Positions 1 through 7,046 are shown, numbered from the stretch's first letter. The stretch is DNA of 33,827 nt from Caryophanales bacterium UBA6448 (GCA_002439555.1 DJOC01000056.1:42756-76582); one strand, 5' to 3'. The notes: a model not told the origin generated them from the letters alone. Program-made: numbers and translations.

Positions 1-339
1 GAAAATTGTCGCAGTGAACTATTTAGCTATGATATAGCAACTTGCAAAAGTGCGTGGAGAAGCACTACATGTTATGCAGTCGATTTAGATTCTGATAAAA
101 TGTTAAAAGTTTACAAAGATTCACATACTAATACCCCAAGATATGAAGTTGGAACATATACAATTACTGATGATAATGTTTACCATTATGAGTATTGGTA
201 CTATAGCGAAAATGGTGAAAAAATGATTTCTTCAGATGATATTAAAATATTATGCGAAAAAAACAGTGATTGTAGTGGAAATATTTCAAAAACAAAGAAT
301 CTTTTAGATGATACTTTTTTTTATTCAAGCTGTGAATAA
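1..339 (+). CDS. C-terminal part of an unknown cysteine-rich protein (5' end outside window)
   Basis: Frame 1 is open from the first base to TAA at 337-339, giving the last 112 residues of a protein that starts upstream. An internal ATG at 100 has no ribosome binding site, and the coding frame continues before it, so it is not the likely start. The visible part has six cysteines (window residues 3, 15, 24, one in ILCEK, one in SDCSG and one in SSCE) and is rich in Tyr, Asp and Ser (for example YHYEYWYYSENGEK). An even number of cysteines in a polar Tyr-rich chain would fit an extracellular, disulfide-bonded domain, but that is inference, since any signal peptide or anchor lies outside the window. 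I do not recognise the family. A terminator follows immediately. Confidence 0.6.
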   Translation, partial: ENCRSELFSYDIATCKSAWRSTTCYAVDLDSDKMLKVYKDSHTNTPRYEVGTYTITDDNVYHYEYWYYSENGEKMISSDDIKILCEKNSDCSGNISKTKNLLDDTFFYSSCE

Positions 340-362
340 TAAAGATATTTTTAAATTTATAG

Positions 363-390
363 TAAGTAGACAACTCTACTTATTTTTTAT
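363..390 (+). terminator. Intrinsic terminator of the upstream cysteine-rich gene
   Basis: A 7-bp stem (TAAGTAG at 363-369 and CTACTTA at 376-382) with a 6-base loop is followed by a T-run at 383-388. It lies 24 bases after the stop at 339. It also contains the -35 element of the brnQ promoter in its loop region. Confidence 0.75.
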
Positions 391-395
391 ATAAT
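367..395 (+). promoter_or_regulatory. Candidate sigma-A promoter of brnQ, embedded in the terminator
   Basis: TAGACA (367-372, one mismatch to TTGACA), a 17-base spacer and a perfect TATAAT (390-395) would start transcription near 402. That is just ahead of the AAGAGG ribosome binding site at 406-411, giving a leader of only about 15 bases. The -35 hexamer sits in the loop and 5' stem of the upstream terminator, so one 30-base stretch would both end and start transcription. Confidence 0.65.
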
Positions 396-416
396 TATTA
401 ATAATAAGAGGTTGAT

Positions 417-1652
417 ATGAAAAAGGAAATTAAAGATTCCATTATTTTAGGATTATCATTATTTTCAATAATATTTGGTGCAGGAAATATTATATTTTCT
501 ACGTATGTTGGTGCTTACAGTGGTACTAAATGGCCTTTATCTCTTATCTTCTTTTTAATTGGTGATGTCTTCTTAGTGGGGCTTGGCTTATATGCATTTA
601 TAAAAAATGATAATGATGAAGAAAAAGTATTTAACAAAATAGGAGATATACCCTCAAAAATTTTAAGAGTATTTATGTTAGCATGTTTGGGACCTTTAAT
701 TGCAATTCCTAGAACTTGTGCGGTTAGCTTTGAAATGCTTAATTTTAATAATATGATTATTTTCTCAATTATATATTTTATTTTAGTATTTGTATTTTCC
801 TTTAAATCAACATCAGTAATTGATACACTTGGTAAATACTTAACACCTATTTTAATTATTTTCATATGTATATTTTTACTTATTGGTGTAAATGCAAGTA
901 AAGGTCCCTTAGTAACAAATGTTTCTAATTTAGATTCTATAAAAGAGGGACTAAATATGGGTTATCAAACACTAGATCTTTTATGTGTAAGTTCCCTTTC
1001 AATGATGATGTATACTTATCTAAAGAAAACTAATTATAAAAAAATGCAAAGAAAGAAAATATTAGTAACCTCTTCGATTATTGCAATACTTTGTTTAATT
1101 ATAGTTTATGTTGGTCTAATCTTTATAGGAGCCTCTTTTGGGAAAAACATAAATGCAAATCAAGGTGCTTTACTTAAAGAAATTTCAAATTCTGTTTTAA
1201 ATGATAAAGGTATAATTTTAAATGTTGCAGTGCTTTTAGCATCCTTTACTACGGGAGTTGGTTTAACAAGCGCGGTAGCCACAAACTATGAAAAATTAAC
1301 TAAATTAAGTTATAAAACTTGGGTTATTATAATTACACTTGTAAGTTTATTTATAGCAAATTTAGGTCTTGAAAAAATTATTAATATTGCATCACCAATA
1401 CTTAATATAATTTATCCTATAGTTATTATTTTAATAGTATTTTCTATCTTTAATATTCAAAATAAAAATGTTTATTTATTGAGCATTTTAAGTACATTTA
1501 TTATTTCAATATTAAAACTTTTATACAATATAACGAGTTTTCCACATTTTATTTCAAGATTACCTTTATATAATGTAAATTTAGAATGGTTGGTAGTTGC
1601 TATAATTTTTGGTATAATAGGTATGTTTATAAAAAATAAGGAGCAAAAATGA
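417..1652 (+). CDS. brnQ: Branched-chain amino-acid carrier, BrnQ/LIVCS family
   Basis: This is an integral membrane symporter of the LIVCS family, whose members import leucine, isoleucine and valine with Na+ or H+. The 411-residue protein is hydrophobic throughout, with about twelve likely membrane segments. It opens with the family signature around residues 20-33 (FGAGNIIFSTYVG, here following SLFSIIFG). Family members are usually about 420-450 residues, so this one is slightly short but looks complete. The ATG at 417 has AAGAGG six bases upstream. Its stop overlaps the start of the next gene (ATGA, 1649-1652), so translational coupling with the first Nudix gene is likely. The family call is firm, but the exact substrate within the branched-chain set cannot be read from the sequence. 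Confidence 0.9.
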   Translation: MKKEIKDSIILGLSLFSIIFGAGNIIFSTYVGAYSGTKWPLSLIFFLIGDVFLVGLGLYAFIKNDNDEEKVFNKIGDIPSKILRVFMLACLGPLIAIPRTCAVSFEMLNFNNMIIFSIIYFILVFVFSFKSTSVIDTLGKYLTPILIIFICIFLLIGVNASKGPLVTNVSNLDSIKEGLNMGYQTLDLLCVSSLSMMMYTYLKKTNYKKMQRKKILVTSSIIAILCLIIVYVGLIFIGASFGKNINANQGALLKEISNSVLNDKGIILNVAVLLASFTTGVGLTSAVATNYEKLTKLSYKTWVIIITLVSLFIANLGLEKIINIASPILNIIYPIVIILIVFSIFNIQNKNVYLLSILSTFIISILKLLYNITSFPHFISRLPLYNVNLEWLVVAIIFGIIGMFIKNKEQK

Positions 1653-2116
1653 ATGATTTATCTATAATTATTGATGGTGTAAAATTCAACTTTCGTGTTG
1701 GCTTACTTGTGAAAAAGCAAAAACAGGTTTTAGTTGAATGTAATCCAGATTATGATTTTGTAGTTTTACCTGGTGGAAGAGTTAAGACTTTAGAAAGTAG
1801 TGAAGAAGCTTTAATAAGAGAAATTAATGAAGAAATGAAAATTGATTTAACTAATTATAATTTAGAATTTATAGGTATTGATGAAAACTTTTTTAAACTT
1901 GATAATATTAAATATCACGAATTATATTTTATTTACAAAATTGAAATAGATGAAAATAATGATATTTTTAAAGATGGTATGAATAATTATGATTCTAAAG
2001 CTAATTACTATAAGTGGGTTAATATATTAGATTTAAAAGAGGTTAATTTACTTCCAAAATCTTTAATAAATATAATCGATAGTAATGGTATACATCATAG
2101 TATTCAAAAAGATTGA
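1649..2116 (+). CDS. Nudix hydrolase, first of a tandem pair, with altered Nudix box
   Basis: The 155-residue protein carries a Nudix box at residues 43-65: G43, E49, then R57-E58-I59-N60-E61-E62, the residues that bind the catalytic divalent metal. The usual glycine near the end of the box is Lys64, a departure from GX5EX7REUXEEXGU. All charged metal-ligand positions are intact, so activity is plausible. Nudix enzymes cleave nucleoside diphosphates linked to another moiety; the substrate here is unknown. The HELYFIYKIE segment resembles MutT-like members. It overlaps brnQ by ATGA and is followed 12 bases later by a second Nudix gene, so the two probably share a transcript. Confidence 0.85.
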   Translation: MNDLSIIIDGVKFNFRVGLLVKKQKQVLVECNPDYDFVVLPGGRVKTLESSEEALIREINEEMKIDLTNYNLEFIGIDENFFKLDNIKYHELYFIYKIEIDENNDIFKDGMNNYDSKANYYKWVNILDLKEVNLLPKSLINIIDSNGIHHSIQKD

Positions 2117-2128
2117 TAAGGAGGAAAA

Positions 2129-2602
2129 ATGAAGAAAGATAGAGAAAAATTTTTATGTGCAATCTACATTTTAATTAGAAATGATAAAAATGAGATTTTA
2201 CTTCAAAGAAGGCAAGGTACTAAACTATGGCCTGGATTTTTAGCATTACCTGCAGGACATGTTGATGAGGGTGAAAATGTATATGAAGCATTTGTAAGAG
2301 AAGCAAAAGAGGAACTTGGAATTGATGTAGCTAAAAATGATATTGTAAATACTTTTGTTATAAATAGAAAAAATAAATCACTACCATCATATTTTGATGT
2401 TTATTTTGAAATAAATCATTATGAAGGTGATATTAAAATTATGGAACCTGATAAGTGTAAAGAACTTGTGTGGTCTGATATAAATAGCTTACCTTTTGAT
2501 ATGATTGATTTTGAAAAAAGAGCTATTGAAAAATATTTAAATAATGTATTTTTTGATTGCGATTATGCAAATAATGAAATAACAATTGAGGATGTTAAAT
2601 AG
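2129..2602 (+). CDS. Nudix hydrolase, second of the tandem pair
   Basis: The 157-residue protein has a complete Nudix box at residues 43-65: G43, E49, R57-E58, E61-E62, L63-G64-I65. The box sits at exactly the same residue numbers as in the preceding gene, although the flanking sequences differ clearly. The N-terminal strand pattern (ILIRNDKNEILLQRRQG, then WPGFLALPAGHVDEGE) is that of MutT/NUDT-type housecleaning or nucleotide-sugar hydrolases; the true substrate cannot be told. A strong AAGGAGG lies just upstream of ATG 2129. The two Nudix genes may be an old duplication that has diverged, or separate acquisitions. Confidence 0.9.
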   Translation: MKKDREKFLCAIYILIRNDKNEILLQRRQGTKLWPGFLALPAGHVDEGENVYEAFVREAKEELGIDVAKNDIVNTFVINRKNKSLPSYFDVYFEINHYEGDIKIMEPDKCKELVWSDINSLPFDMIDFEKRAIEKYLNNVFFDCDYANNEITIEDVK

Positions 2603-2666
2603 TTTTACCTAAATTCTAAAAATATTTGCTAGTAAAAATATAAAGAGTTTAGTACTATTTACCTAG

Positions 2667-3065
2667 ATGGAAGAAATGAAACTTAATAAAAATATTGAAC
2701 AGTTAAGAAAAAAATATAATTTTACACAAGCGGTTTCAGCAGAAAAATTAAATGTAACTAGGTAAACTATTTCTAATTGGGAACAAGGTGTTACTTACCC
2801 TAATCCTGAACAACTTTTAACACTATCTAAAATATTTAATATAAGTGTTGATGAACTTTTGGCAAATGAAAAGATTAGATCTAATAAATTAAACATCAAA
2901 TATATACCTTTGTATGTAGGTATCATTTTCTCAATAATTAGTTTAGTTATATCTTACTCACTTAATAGATTTAAAAACATAGAAATATTTTTTATAACTA
3001 TATTTGGATTTATTGTGGGTTATCTAACTGGTAATTTAATTAAAGTATTAGTAAATAGAAAATAA
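2667..3065 (+). pseudogene. HTH (Xre/Cro family) regulator with two membrane segments, interrupted by an in-frame stop
   Basis: One continuous frame from ATG 2667 to TAA 3063-3065 encodes an HTH_3 domain (IEQLRKKYNFTQ, AEKLNVTR, then TISNWEQGVTYPNPEQ and ISVDELLA) followed by two hydrophobic segments (IPLYVGIIFSIISLVIS and IFFITIFGFIVGYL). Codon 33, at 2763-2765, is TAA exactly where the recognition helix normally reads VTR-Q-TISNWE, so a single C-to-T change of CAA would explain it. The AVS stretch after TQ also departs from the usual EELAEKL pattern, consistent with decay. The start is uncertain (ATG 2667 or 2676) and neither has a good ribosome binding site. HTH-membrane proteins of this layout are usually autonomous regulators in Firmicutes. 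Most likely a pseudogene; a sequencing error or readthrough is possible. Confidence 0.8.
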
Positions 3066-3067
3066 TA

Positions 3068-3096
3068 TTTATTAATACTTTTTTTGATGATATAAT
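3068..3096 (+). promoter_or_regulatory. Candidate promoter of the DUF1835-like gene
   Basis: A perfect TATAAT -10 box (3091-3096) follows a weak -35 TTTATT (3068-3073) with a 17-base spacer. Transcription would begin near 3103, 13 bases before the ATG at 3116. The -10 match is strong and the -35 poor. Confidence 0.45.
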
Positions 3097-3115
3097 GTTT
3101 TTGTGGTGAATGTAA

Positions 3116-3847
3116 ATGTTAGAAATAGTTTTTAGTGATTCTGAAAAATTATTATTAGAAAGAAGTAATTTATTTAATAAAGAAGATATTTTAAGTTTAA
3201 CATTTCTATTATCTATGGGAAAACTTGATGATTTTGAACATCAAACAAAAAGGGTTATTGGTGATATAGAGGTAAATATTCCAAGTGAAATAAGTAAATT
3301 AAATAACAAGGTTAAAGATTATGAAAATATTAGAATATGGTATGCAAGTAATGTTAATGAAGATTATTTATCAATGATGTATGTAGTTTACTTATGTAGT
3401 GATAAGAATATTGAAGTTGTTGATGGTTATCAAAGAAATGGTATTACAGGCTATGCTGATGATGAAATAAAAGATTTAGTTAAGGAGAGTCGAGTTTTAA
3501 CAAAAGAGGAAATAGGGGAATATATTTTAAAATGGAATAAAATCTATGATAAAAATACAGAAGTTAGATTTTTAAATAATGGTGAAATAATAAATGAATC
3601 TTATGAGTACTTTGATAACGCAATTCTTGATAAATTATCCTCTTTAGGAGAATCAAAAGAATGGTCTTTTATAGGAAATTGTATGGCTAATAATCTTAAA
3701 AATTTTGCAATGTGTGTATTTTACAAAAGCAGAGTAGATTATTTGAAAAGTATAGGTAAAATTGTGGTAACTAAAATAGTTACTGAAAAAAATATGATTG
3801 GTGAAGATAGAACTATTAACTACATTAAAGTTAAAGAAGATAAATAG
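3116..3847 (+). CDS. Probable DUF1835/DUF3658-family protein
   Basis: The soluble 243-residue protein opens with LEIVFSDSEK and has an IRIWYASNVNEDYLSMMYVV segment near residues 73-92. Both resemble the start and the 'RIWYS-x-NPxE' region of DUF1835 proteins, which carry a DUF3658 half toward the C terminus. The match rests on a few motif-like stretches, so the assignment is moderate. The biochemical role of the family is not established. No signal peptide or membrane segment is seen. It appears to be a single-gene unit with its own -10 box upstream. The gap behind it holds a weak inverted repeat (TTGTTT at 3856-3861, AAACAA at 3871-3876) with no T-run. Confidence 0.6.
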   Translation: MLEIVFSDSEKLLLERSNLFNKEDILSLTFLLSMGKLDDFEHQTKRVIGDIEVNIPSEISKLNNKVKDYENIRIWYASNVNEDYLSMMYVVYLCSDKNIEVVDGYQRNGITGYADDEIKDLVKESRVLTKEEIGEYILKWNKIYDKNTEVRFLNNGEIINESYEYFDNAILDKLSSLGESKEWSFIGNCMANNLKNFAMCVFYKSRVDYLKSIGKIVVTKIVTEKNMIGEDRTINYIKVKEDK

Positions 3848-3912
3848 AACATATTTTGTTTTAAAGAATTAAACAAATTATCAACATGTATATTTAGAAA
3901 GGAGAGACATAA

Positions 3913-4839
3913 ATGAATAATATTACTATTTTAGGAGGAGGAGTACTTGGAACTCAAATAGCTTTCCAGTGTGCATATACTGGTAAGAATGTTACAATTT
4001 GGCTTCGTAGTGAAGATAGTAAAACAAGAACTATTCCTAAACTTGAAAATTTAAAAGAAACTTATATTAAAGAAATTAATTTAATGTCTGAAAATGGTTA
4101 TGAATTACCGGGTTTAAAAATAAGTGATAAGTTTGATAAAGAAAATTCATTATCTAGGGTAAATGAAGCATTTAATAATATAAAAATCGAGTTAGATTTA
4201 AAAAACTCTTTAGAGGGTGCTGACCTAGTAATTGAAAGTATGAGTGAAAATATTGAGGCAAAAAAAGATGTTTATACAAAAATAAATAAACTTTTAAGTG
4301 AAAATACAATTGTTGTTTCAAATTCTTCGACTATGCTCCCAAGTAAATTAGTGAAATATTTAGATAAGAAAGAAAACTTTTTAGCACTTCATTTTGCTAA
4401 CTCAATTTGGAAGAATAATACAGCAGAGGTAATGAAACAAAAATATACAAGTGATGAATCCTTTGAAAAAGTAATAGATTTTGCTAAAAGTATTAATATG
4501 ATCGCTTTACCGCTTTATAAAGAAAAGTCTGGTTACTTATTAAATTCAATGTTAATACCATTTTTGTTTTCTGCACTTGATTTACTGGCAAATGAAATAT
4601 CCGATGTGGAAAGTATTGATTTGGCTTGGAAAAAAGGTACAGGTTCACCCGAGGGACCATTTGAAATACTTGATGTTATAGGACTTAAAACAGCTTATGA
4701 AATCGTTTCAATGTATTTAAAAGTCCCATCATTTTTAGCACCATATAATTTTAAAGCAATTGCTAAACTTTTGCAAAAATATATTGATGAAGGAAAACTT
4801 GGTAAGTCTACAAAAGAGGGTTTCTATAAATATAATTAA
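3913..4839 (+). CDS. 3-hydroxyacyl-CoA dehydrogenase (short-chain, NAD-dependent)
   Basis: The enzyme family oxidises L-3-hydroxyacyl-CoA to 3-ketoacyl-CoA, or the reverse in butyrate synthesis. The 308-residue protein has both expected domains: an N-terminal Rossmann fold with G8-G9-G10-V11-L12-G13 for NAD, and a helical C-terminal domain ending KLGKSTKEGFYKYN. The catalytic His160 (in FLALHFAN) and Glu172 (in TAEVM) match the His-Glu pair of the family, and Ser138-Ser139 follow the usual NSS pattern. After His160 the usual FNPV is ANSI, a small divergence. No other beta-oxidation or butyrate-pathway gene (thiolase, crotonase, acyl-CoA dehydrogenase) lies nearby, so its pathway here is unclear. 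ATG 3913 has AAAGGAGAG upstream; a terminator overlaps its stop codon. Confidence 0.9.
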   Translation: MNNITILGGGVLGTQIAFQCAYTGKNVTIWLRSEDSKTRTIPKLENLKETYIKEINLMSENGYELPGLKISDKFDKENSLSRVNEAFNNIKIELDLKNSLEGADLVIESMSENIEAKKDVYTKINKLLSENTIVVSNSSTMLPSKLVKYLDKKENFLALHFANSIWKNNTAEVMKQKYTSDESFEKVIDFAKSINMIALPLYKEKSGYLLNSMLIPFLFSALDLLANEISDVESIDLAWKKGTGSPEGPFEILDVIGLKTAYEIVSMYLKVPSFLAPYNFKAIAKLLQKYIDEGKLGKSTKEGFYKYN

Positions 4840-4865
4840 GATGTCATAAAAAGATATCTTTTTTT
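4838..4865 (+). terminator. Intrinsic terminator of the hydroxyacyl-CoA dehydrogenase gene
   Basis: The 8-bp stem pairs AAGATGTC (4838-4845) with GATATCTT (4853-4860), with one G-T pair and a 7-base loop, then T-run 4859-4865. The 5' arm includes the last two bases of the stop codon. Confidence 0.85.
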
Positions 4866-4866
4866 A

Positions 4867-4895
4867 TTGACAAGTGTTTAAAATACACATATAAT
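4867..4895 (+). promoter_or_regulatory. Consensus sigma-A promoter of the orphan gene at 4927
   Basis: TTGACA (4867-4872), a 17-base spacer and TATAAT (4890-4895) match the consensus at all twelve positions. The -35 begins two bases after the upstream terminator's T-run. It is the strongest promoter by eye in the window, and both candidate operators below sit in or just after it. Confidence 0.88.
4874..4888 (+). promoter_or_regulatory. Operator-like site 1 (GTGT-N7-ACAC) in the promoter spacer
   Basis: GTGTTTAAAATACAC lies wholly between the -35 and -10 boxes, with arms GTGT and ACAC. It has the same outer arms and 15-base length as site 2, with the starts 27 bases apart. Binding here would block RNA polymerase. 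Confidence 0.55.
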
Positions 4896-4900
4896 TTAAA

Positions 4901-4915
4901 GTGTAAGAATTACAC
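4901..4915 (+). promoter_or_regulatory. Operator-like site 2 (GTGTAA-N3-TTACAC) at the transcription start
   Basis: This is a perfect inverted repeat: GTGTAA (4901-4906), GAA, TTACAC (4910-4915). It covers the expected transcription start and ends one base before the AAGGAGG ribosome binding site. The position is typical of a repressor operator. The cognate regulator is not evident in the window. Confidence 0.6.
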
Positions 4916-4926
4916 AAGGAGGGTAT

Positions 4927-5571
4927 ATGTTATATTTCAAAAAAGAAGAAGATGGGGTACATAAATATGAGGTATCATTTGATAAAAATGAGGTTTCATC
5001 ATTACTTGAGGAGGTAAAAACAAAATGCAGTACAATAAAGCGTTTTGAGTATGAAGAAGTTCAGTTACCTGGTTTATCAGAAAGAATATATAGGCAAAAT
5101 CAAAGTGATGAAAGTGAAATTAGATTTTTTTCTCAAAAACTTGTAGGGTATCGTGAATATAATGATTTTTATTCTCCTGTAGAGGATGTTTATCATTATT
5201 CATATTATGAATATACTTATTCACCTTTGGCATCTATCATAAATGGCTTATTAAATGATAATCCTATGGTAATTGATAAAATATTTAATCCAGAAAATGT
5301 TCATAGATTTAATTTTGATAATGAGATAGAAATTATGAAAAAAGAAATAGATAAAATACCGAATGATAAAATTAAGGAGAAAATAGATAAGTTAAATGAA
5401 CTTAATGATTTATTAAAATTTGCTAGTCTTAATTCTGGACAAAGAGATGAAGATGAATATTATAAAGGATTACAAAGCCTTATCAAATTCGAACTTGTCA
5501 GTATTTTACCTTATGAAATCAAAGAAAAATATGAAACATTTTACAGTAGAACTTTGAAAAAATGTAAATAG
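4927..5571 (+). CDS. Hypothetical protein under a strong, apparently regulated promoter
   Basis: I do not recognise the family. The 214-residue protein is soluble and highly charged, with no signal peptide or membrane segment. The N-terminal half contains a Tyr-rich region (YHYSYYEYTYSP near residue 97). The C-terminal half is Lys/Glu-rich and likely helical, with the heptad-like stretch NEIEIMKKEIDKIPNDK followed by IKEKIDKLNELNDLLKF, possibly a short coiled coil. ATG 4927 has a near-ideal AAGGAGG (4916-4922). It stands alone, with a terminator before it and no strong terminator after it. The consensus promoter overlaid by two palindromes suggests a gene that is tightly repressed and then strongly induced. 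The signal is unknown. Confidence 0.75.
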   Translation: MLYFKKEEDGVHKYEVSFDKNEVSSLLEEVKTKCSTIKRFEYEEVQLPGLSERIYRQNQSDESEIRFFSQKLVGYREYNDFYSPVEDVYHYSYYEYTYSPLASIINGLLNDNPMVIDKIFNPENVHRFNFDNEIEIMKKEIDKIPNDKIKEKIDKLNELNDLLKFASLNSGQRDEDEYYKGLQSLIKFELVSILPYEIKEKYETFYSRTLKKCK

Positions 5572-5642
5572 TTTGTCTAATATTGTATATGACTATTTTT
5601 GAATATAAAAACATATGTTACTCTAATAATAAGAGGTGCAAT

Positions 5643-6236
5643 ATGAATAAACTATTTGGTGTTAAATATTCAAATAAAAGTAAGTTTATCTTTTTAAAAG
5701 ATTTATTATTATTTTTTATATTCTACTGCATAGTTGGTTGGATTTATGAAGAATTAGTATTTATGATTGAATTTAATACTCTTTGTAATAGGGGTGCATT
5801 GTTTGGACCTTGGCTTCCTATATATGGATTTGGTGGACTTATTATAATTGGTATATTTTATAGATTCAAAGATAAGAAAGTTAAAATAGGATGGTTAAAT
5901 ATTAGACCAATAATACTGTTTTTTGAATCAGTGGTATTTGCTACTTTAGTGGAACTTATTTCTACATATATAATGGATTTAACTGGAGGAAACTTTAAAA
6001 GTTTATGGGATTATAGCGATGAACTACTAAATTTTCAGGGTAGAATTGCCCTTATACCAGATTTAAAATTTGGTATTGTCGCTTTAGTGGGAATATATTT
6101 AATTCAGCCTTTATTAGTTAAATTTGTGACATTGAAAGATCAAAAAAAAGTAAATATTGTTTTTATTGTATTATCGGTTTTATTTTTTGCAGATGTTATT
6201 GCAAGATATTGGCTAGGACCTAATTTTAAAGGCTAA
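5643..6236 (+). CDS. CmpB-type membrane protein (putative ABC-transporter type IV family)
   Basis: The 197-residue protein has about five hydrophobic segments and the landmarks of the family annotated as 'putative ABC-transporter type IV' (ABC_trans_CmpB): CIVGWIYEELVF, NRGALFGPWLPIYGFGG, WDYSDELLNFQGRIAL and a GIYLIQPLL tail. Despite the family name there is no ATPase in or beside it, and its function is not established. An in-frame ATG at 5583 would add 20 residues. I prefer ATG 5643 because AAGAGGTG (5631-5638) sits just ahead of it and the family starts near the first membrane segment. A weak promoter candidate, TTGAAT (5599-5604) and TCTAAT (5622-5627) with a 17-base spacer, lies upstream. 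Confidence 0.8.
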   Translation: MNKLFGVKYSNKSKFIFLKDLLLFFIFYCIVGWIYEELVFMIEFNTLCNRGALFGPWLPIYGFGGLIIIGIFYRFKDKKVKIGWLNIRPIILFFESVVFATLVELISTYIMDLTGGNFKSLWDYSDELLNFQGRIALIPDLKFGIVALVGIYLIQPLLVKFVTLKDQKKVNIVFIVLSVLFFADVIARYWLGPNFKG

Positions 6237-6298
6237 CAATATCTTTTTTTTAATTTGTATGATATACTATTTTTGTAAAAAGGGACTAAAGGAGATTT

Positions 6299-7033
6299 AT
6301 GCAAATTGAAAGAGGATTTCAAAATAATTATGGTCAAAATTTTCCAAACATAGTTAATGTAGGCTTTTCTTCACTTAATGAATTAAGACTCTTTTTAGGA
6401 AAGCTTATTACGGAAACTAAAAAAGAAAATAACAATTTTGCTACAGCAAAGGGTGATTATGATGGAATATTTTTGTATCAAATGCCAAGTATTCACGATG
6501 AAGATTATGCATATAGAATATATAGAGATTTTGAAAAATACAAGTATCGTAGACATTATGATGATAAGTTAATTTCCTTTTTACAATCTAAACAACATTT
6601 AGTGAAGAATGTAGATTTTCCTGTAGGAGTTGTTACAGTTGAAAATGAAGTAATCGGGCAAATTATATATTTATATAAAAATAGTCAAACTATATTTAGT
6701 TATTTAAATTCAATAAAGGGAAATAATAAATTTGAAAAAGTATACTATGATTTATTACTCAAAGTATTAAATATATTAAAATTATTATATGAAAATGATA
6801 TATTTTATGTAGATATTCATCCAAATAATTTTTTGATTGTTGATGGAGCTATAAAAATAATTGATTTTGAAAATCATTCAATAGATAATAGTAATGATAA
6901 AGAAAAATATTTTATGCATAATCTATGCTACATAATTAAACTGATTAATAGATACTTTGAAATTGATTGCGATATAAAAAGAGAAGATAGTTTTGAGGTC
7001 GTTTATCAAAAAGTTAGAGAAAAAGTTTTATAA
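6299..7033 (+). CDS. Small kinase-fold protein (protein-kinase-like, unusual DFE motif)
   Basis: Residues 168-192 read as a kinase catalytic core. YVDIHPNNF supplies a catalytic-loop Asp172 and metal-binding Asn177 (the D-x4-N of HRDxxxxN), followed after a short turn by IIDFE, with Asp189 in the place of the DFG aspartate. Upstream, GVVTVENEVIGQIIYLYKN near 110-128 looks like N-lobe strands, but no clear glycine loop or ATP-lysine can be assigned. At 244 residues it is shorter than a typical Ser/Thr kinase domain and nearer to aminoglycoside- or lipopolysaccharide-kinase-like folds. The substrate is unknown. ATG 6299 has AAAGGAG (6288-6294), and a TATACT -10-like box lies at 6263-6268. It precedes prfB by 13 bases, so it probably shares that transcript. 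Confidence 0.7.
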   Translation: MQIERGFQNNYGQNFPNIVNVGFSSLNELRLFLGKLITETKKENNNFATAKGDYDGIFLYQMPSIHDEDYAYRIYRDFEKYKYRRHYDDKLISFLQSKQHLVKNVDFPVGVVTVENEVIGQIIYLYKNSQTIFSYLNSIKGNNKFEKVYYDLLLKVLNILKLLYENDIFYVDIHPNNFLIVDGAIKIIDFENHSIDNSNDKEKYFMHNLCYIIKLINRYFEIDCDIKREDSFEVVYQKVREKVL

Positions 7034-7046
7034 GAAAGGAAAAATT

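Noticed and set aside
2859..3065. A separate small membrane protein starting with TTG at 2859
   Set aside because: The same frame continues upstream into a clear HTH domain, so this is the 3' part of one interrupted gene.
3856..3876. Inverted repeat TTGTTT/AAACAA after the DUF1835-like gene as a terminator
   Set aside because: Only six A/T-dominated pairs, a nine-base loop and no T-run.
5583..5642. ATG 5583 as the start of the CmpB-type membrane protein
   Set aside because: No ribosome binding site before it, whereas AAGAGGTG precedes ATG 5643, where the family normally starts.
6231..6252. T-run after the CmpB-type gene as a terminator
   Set aside because: A run of eight Ts is present but no stable hairpin can be drawn before it.
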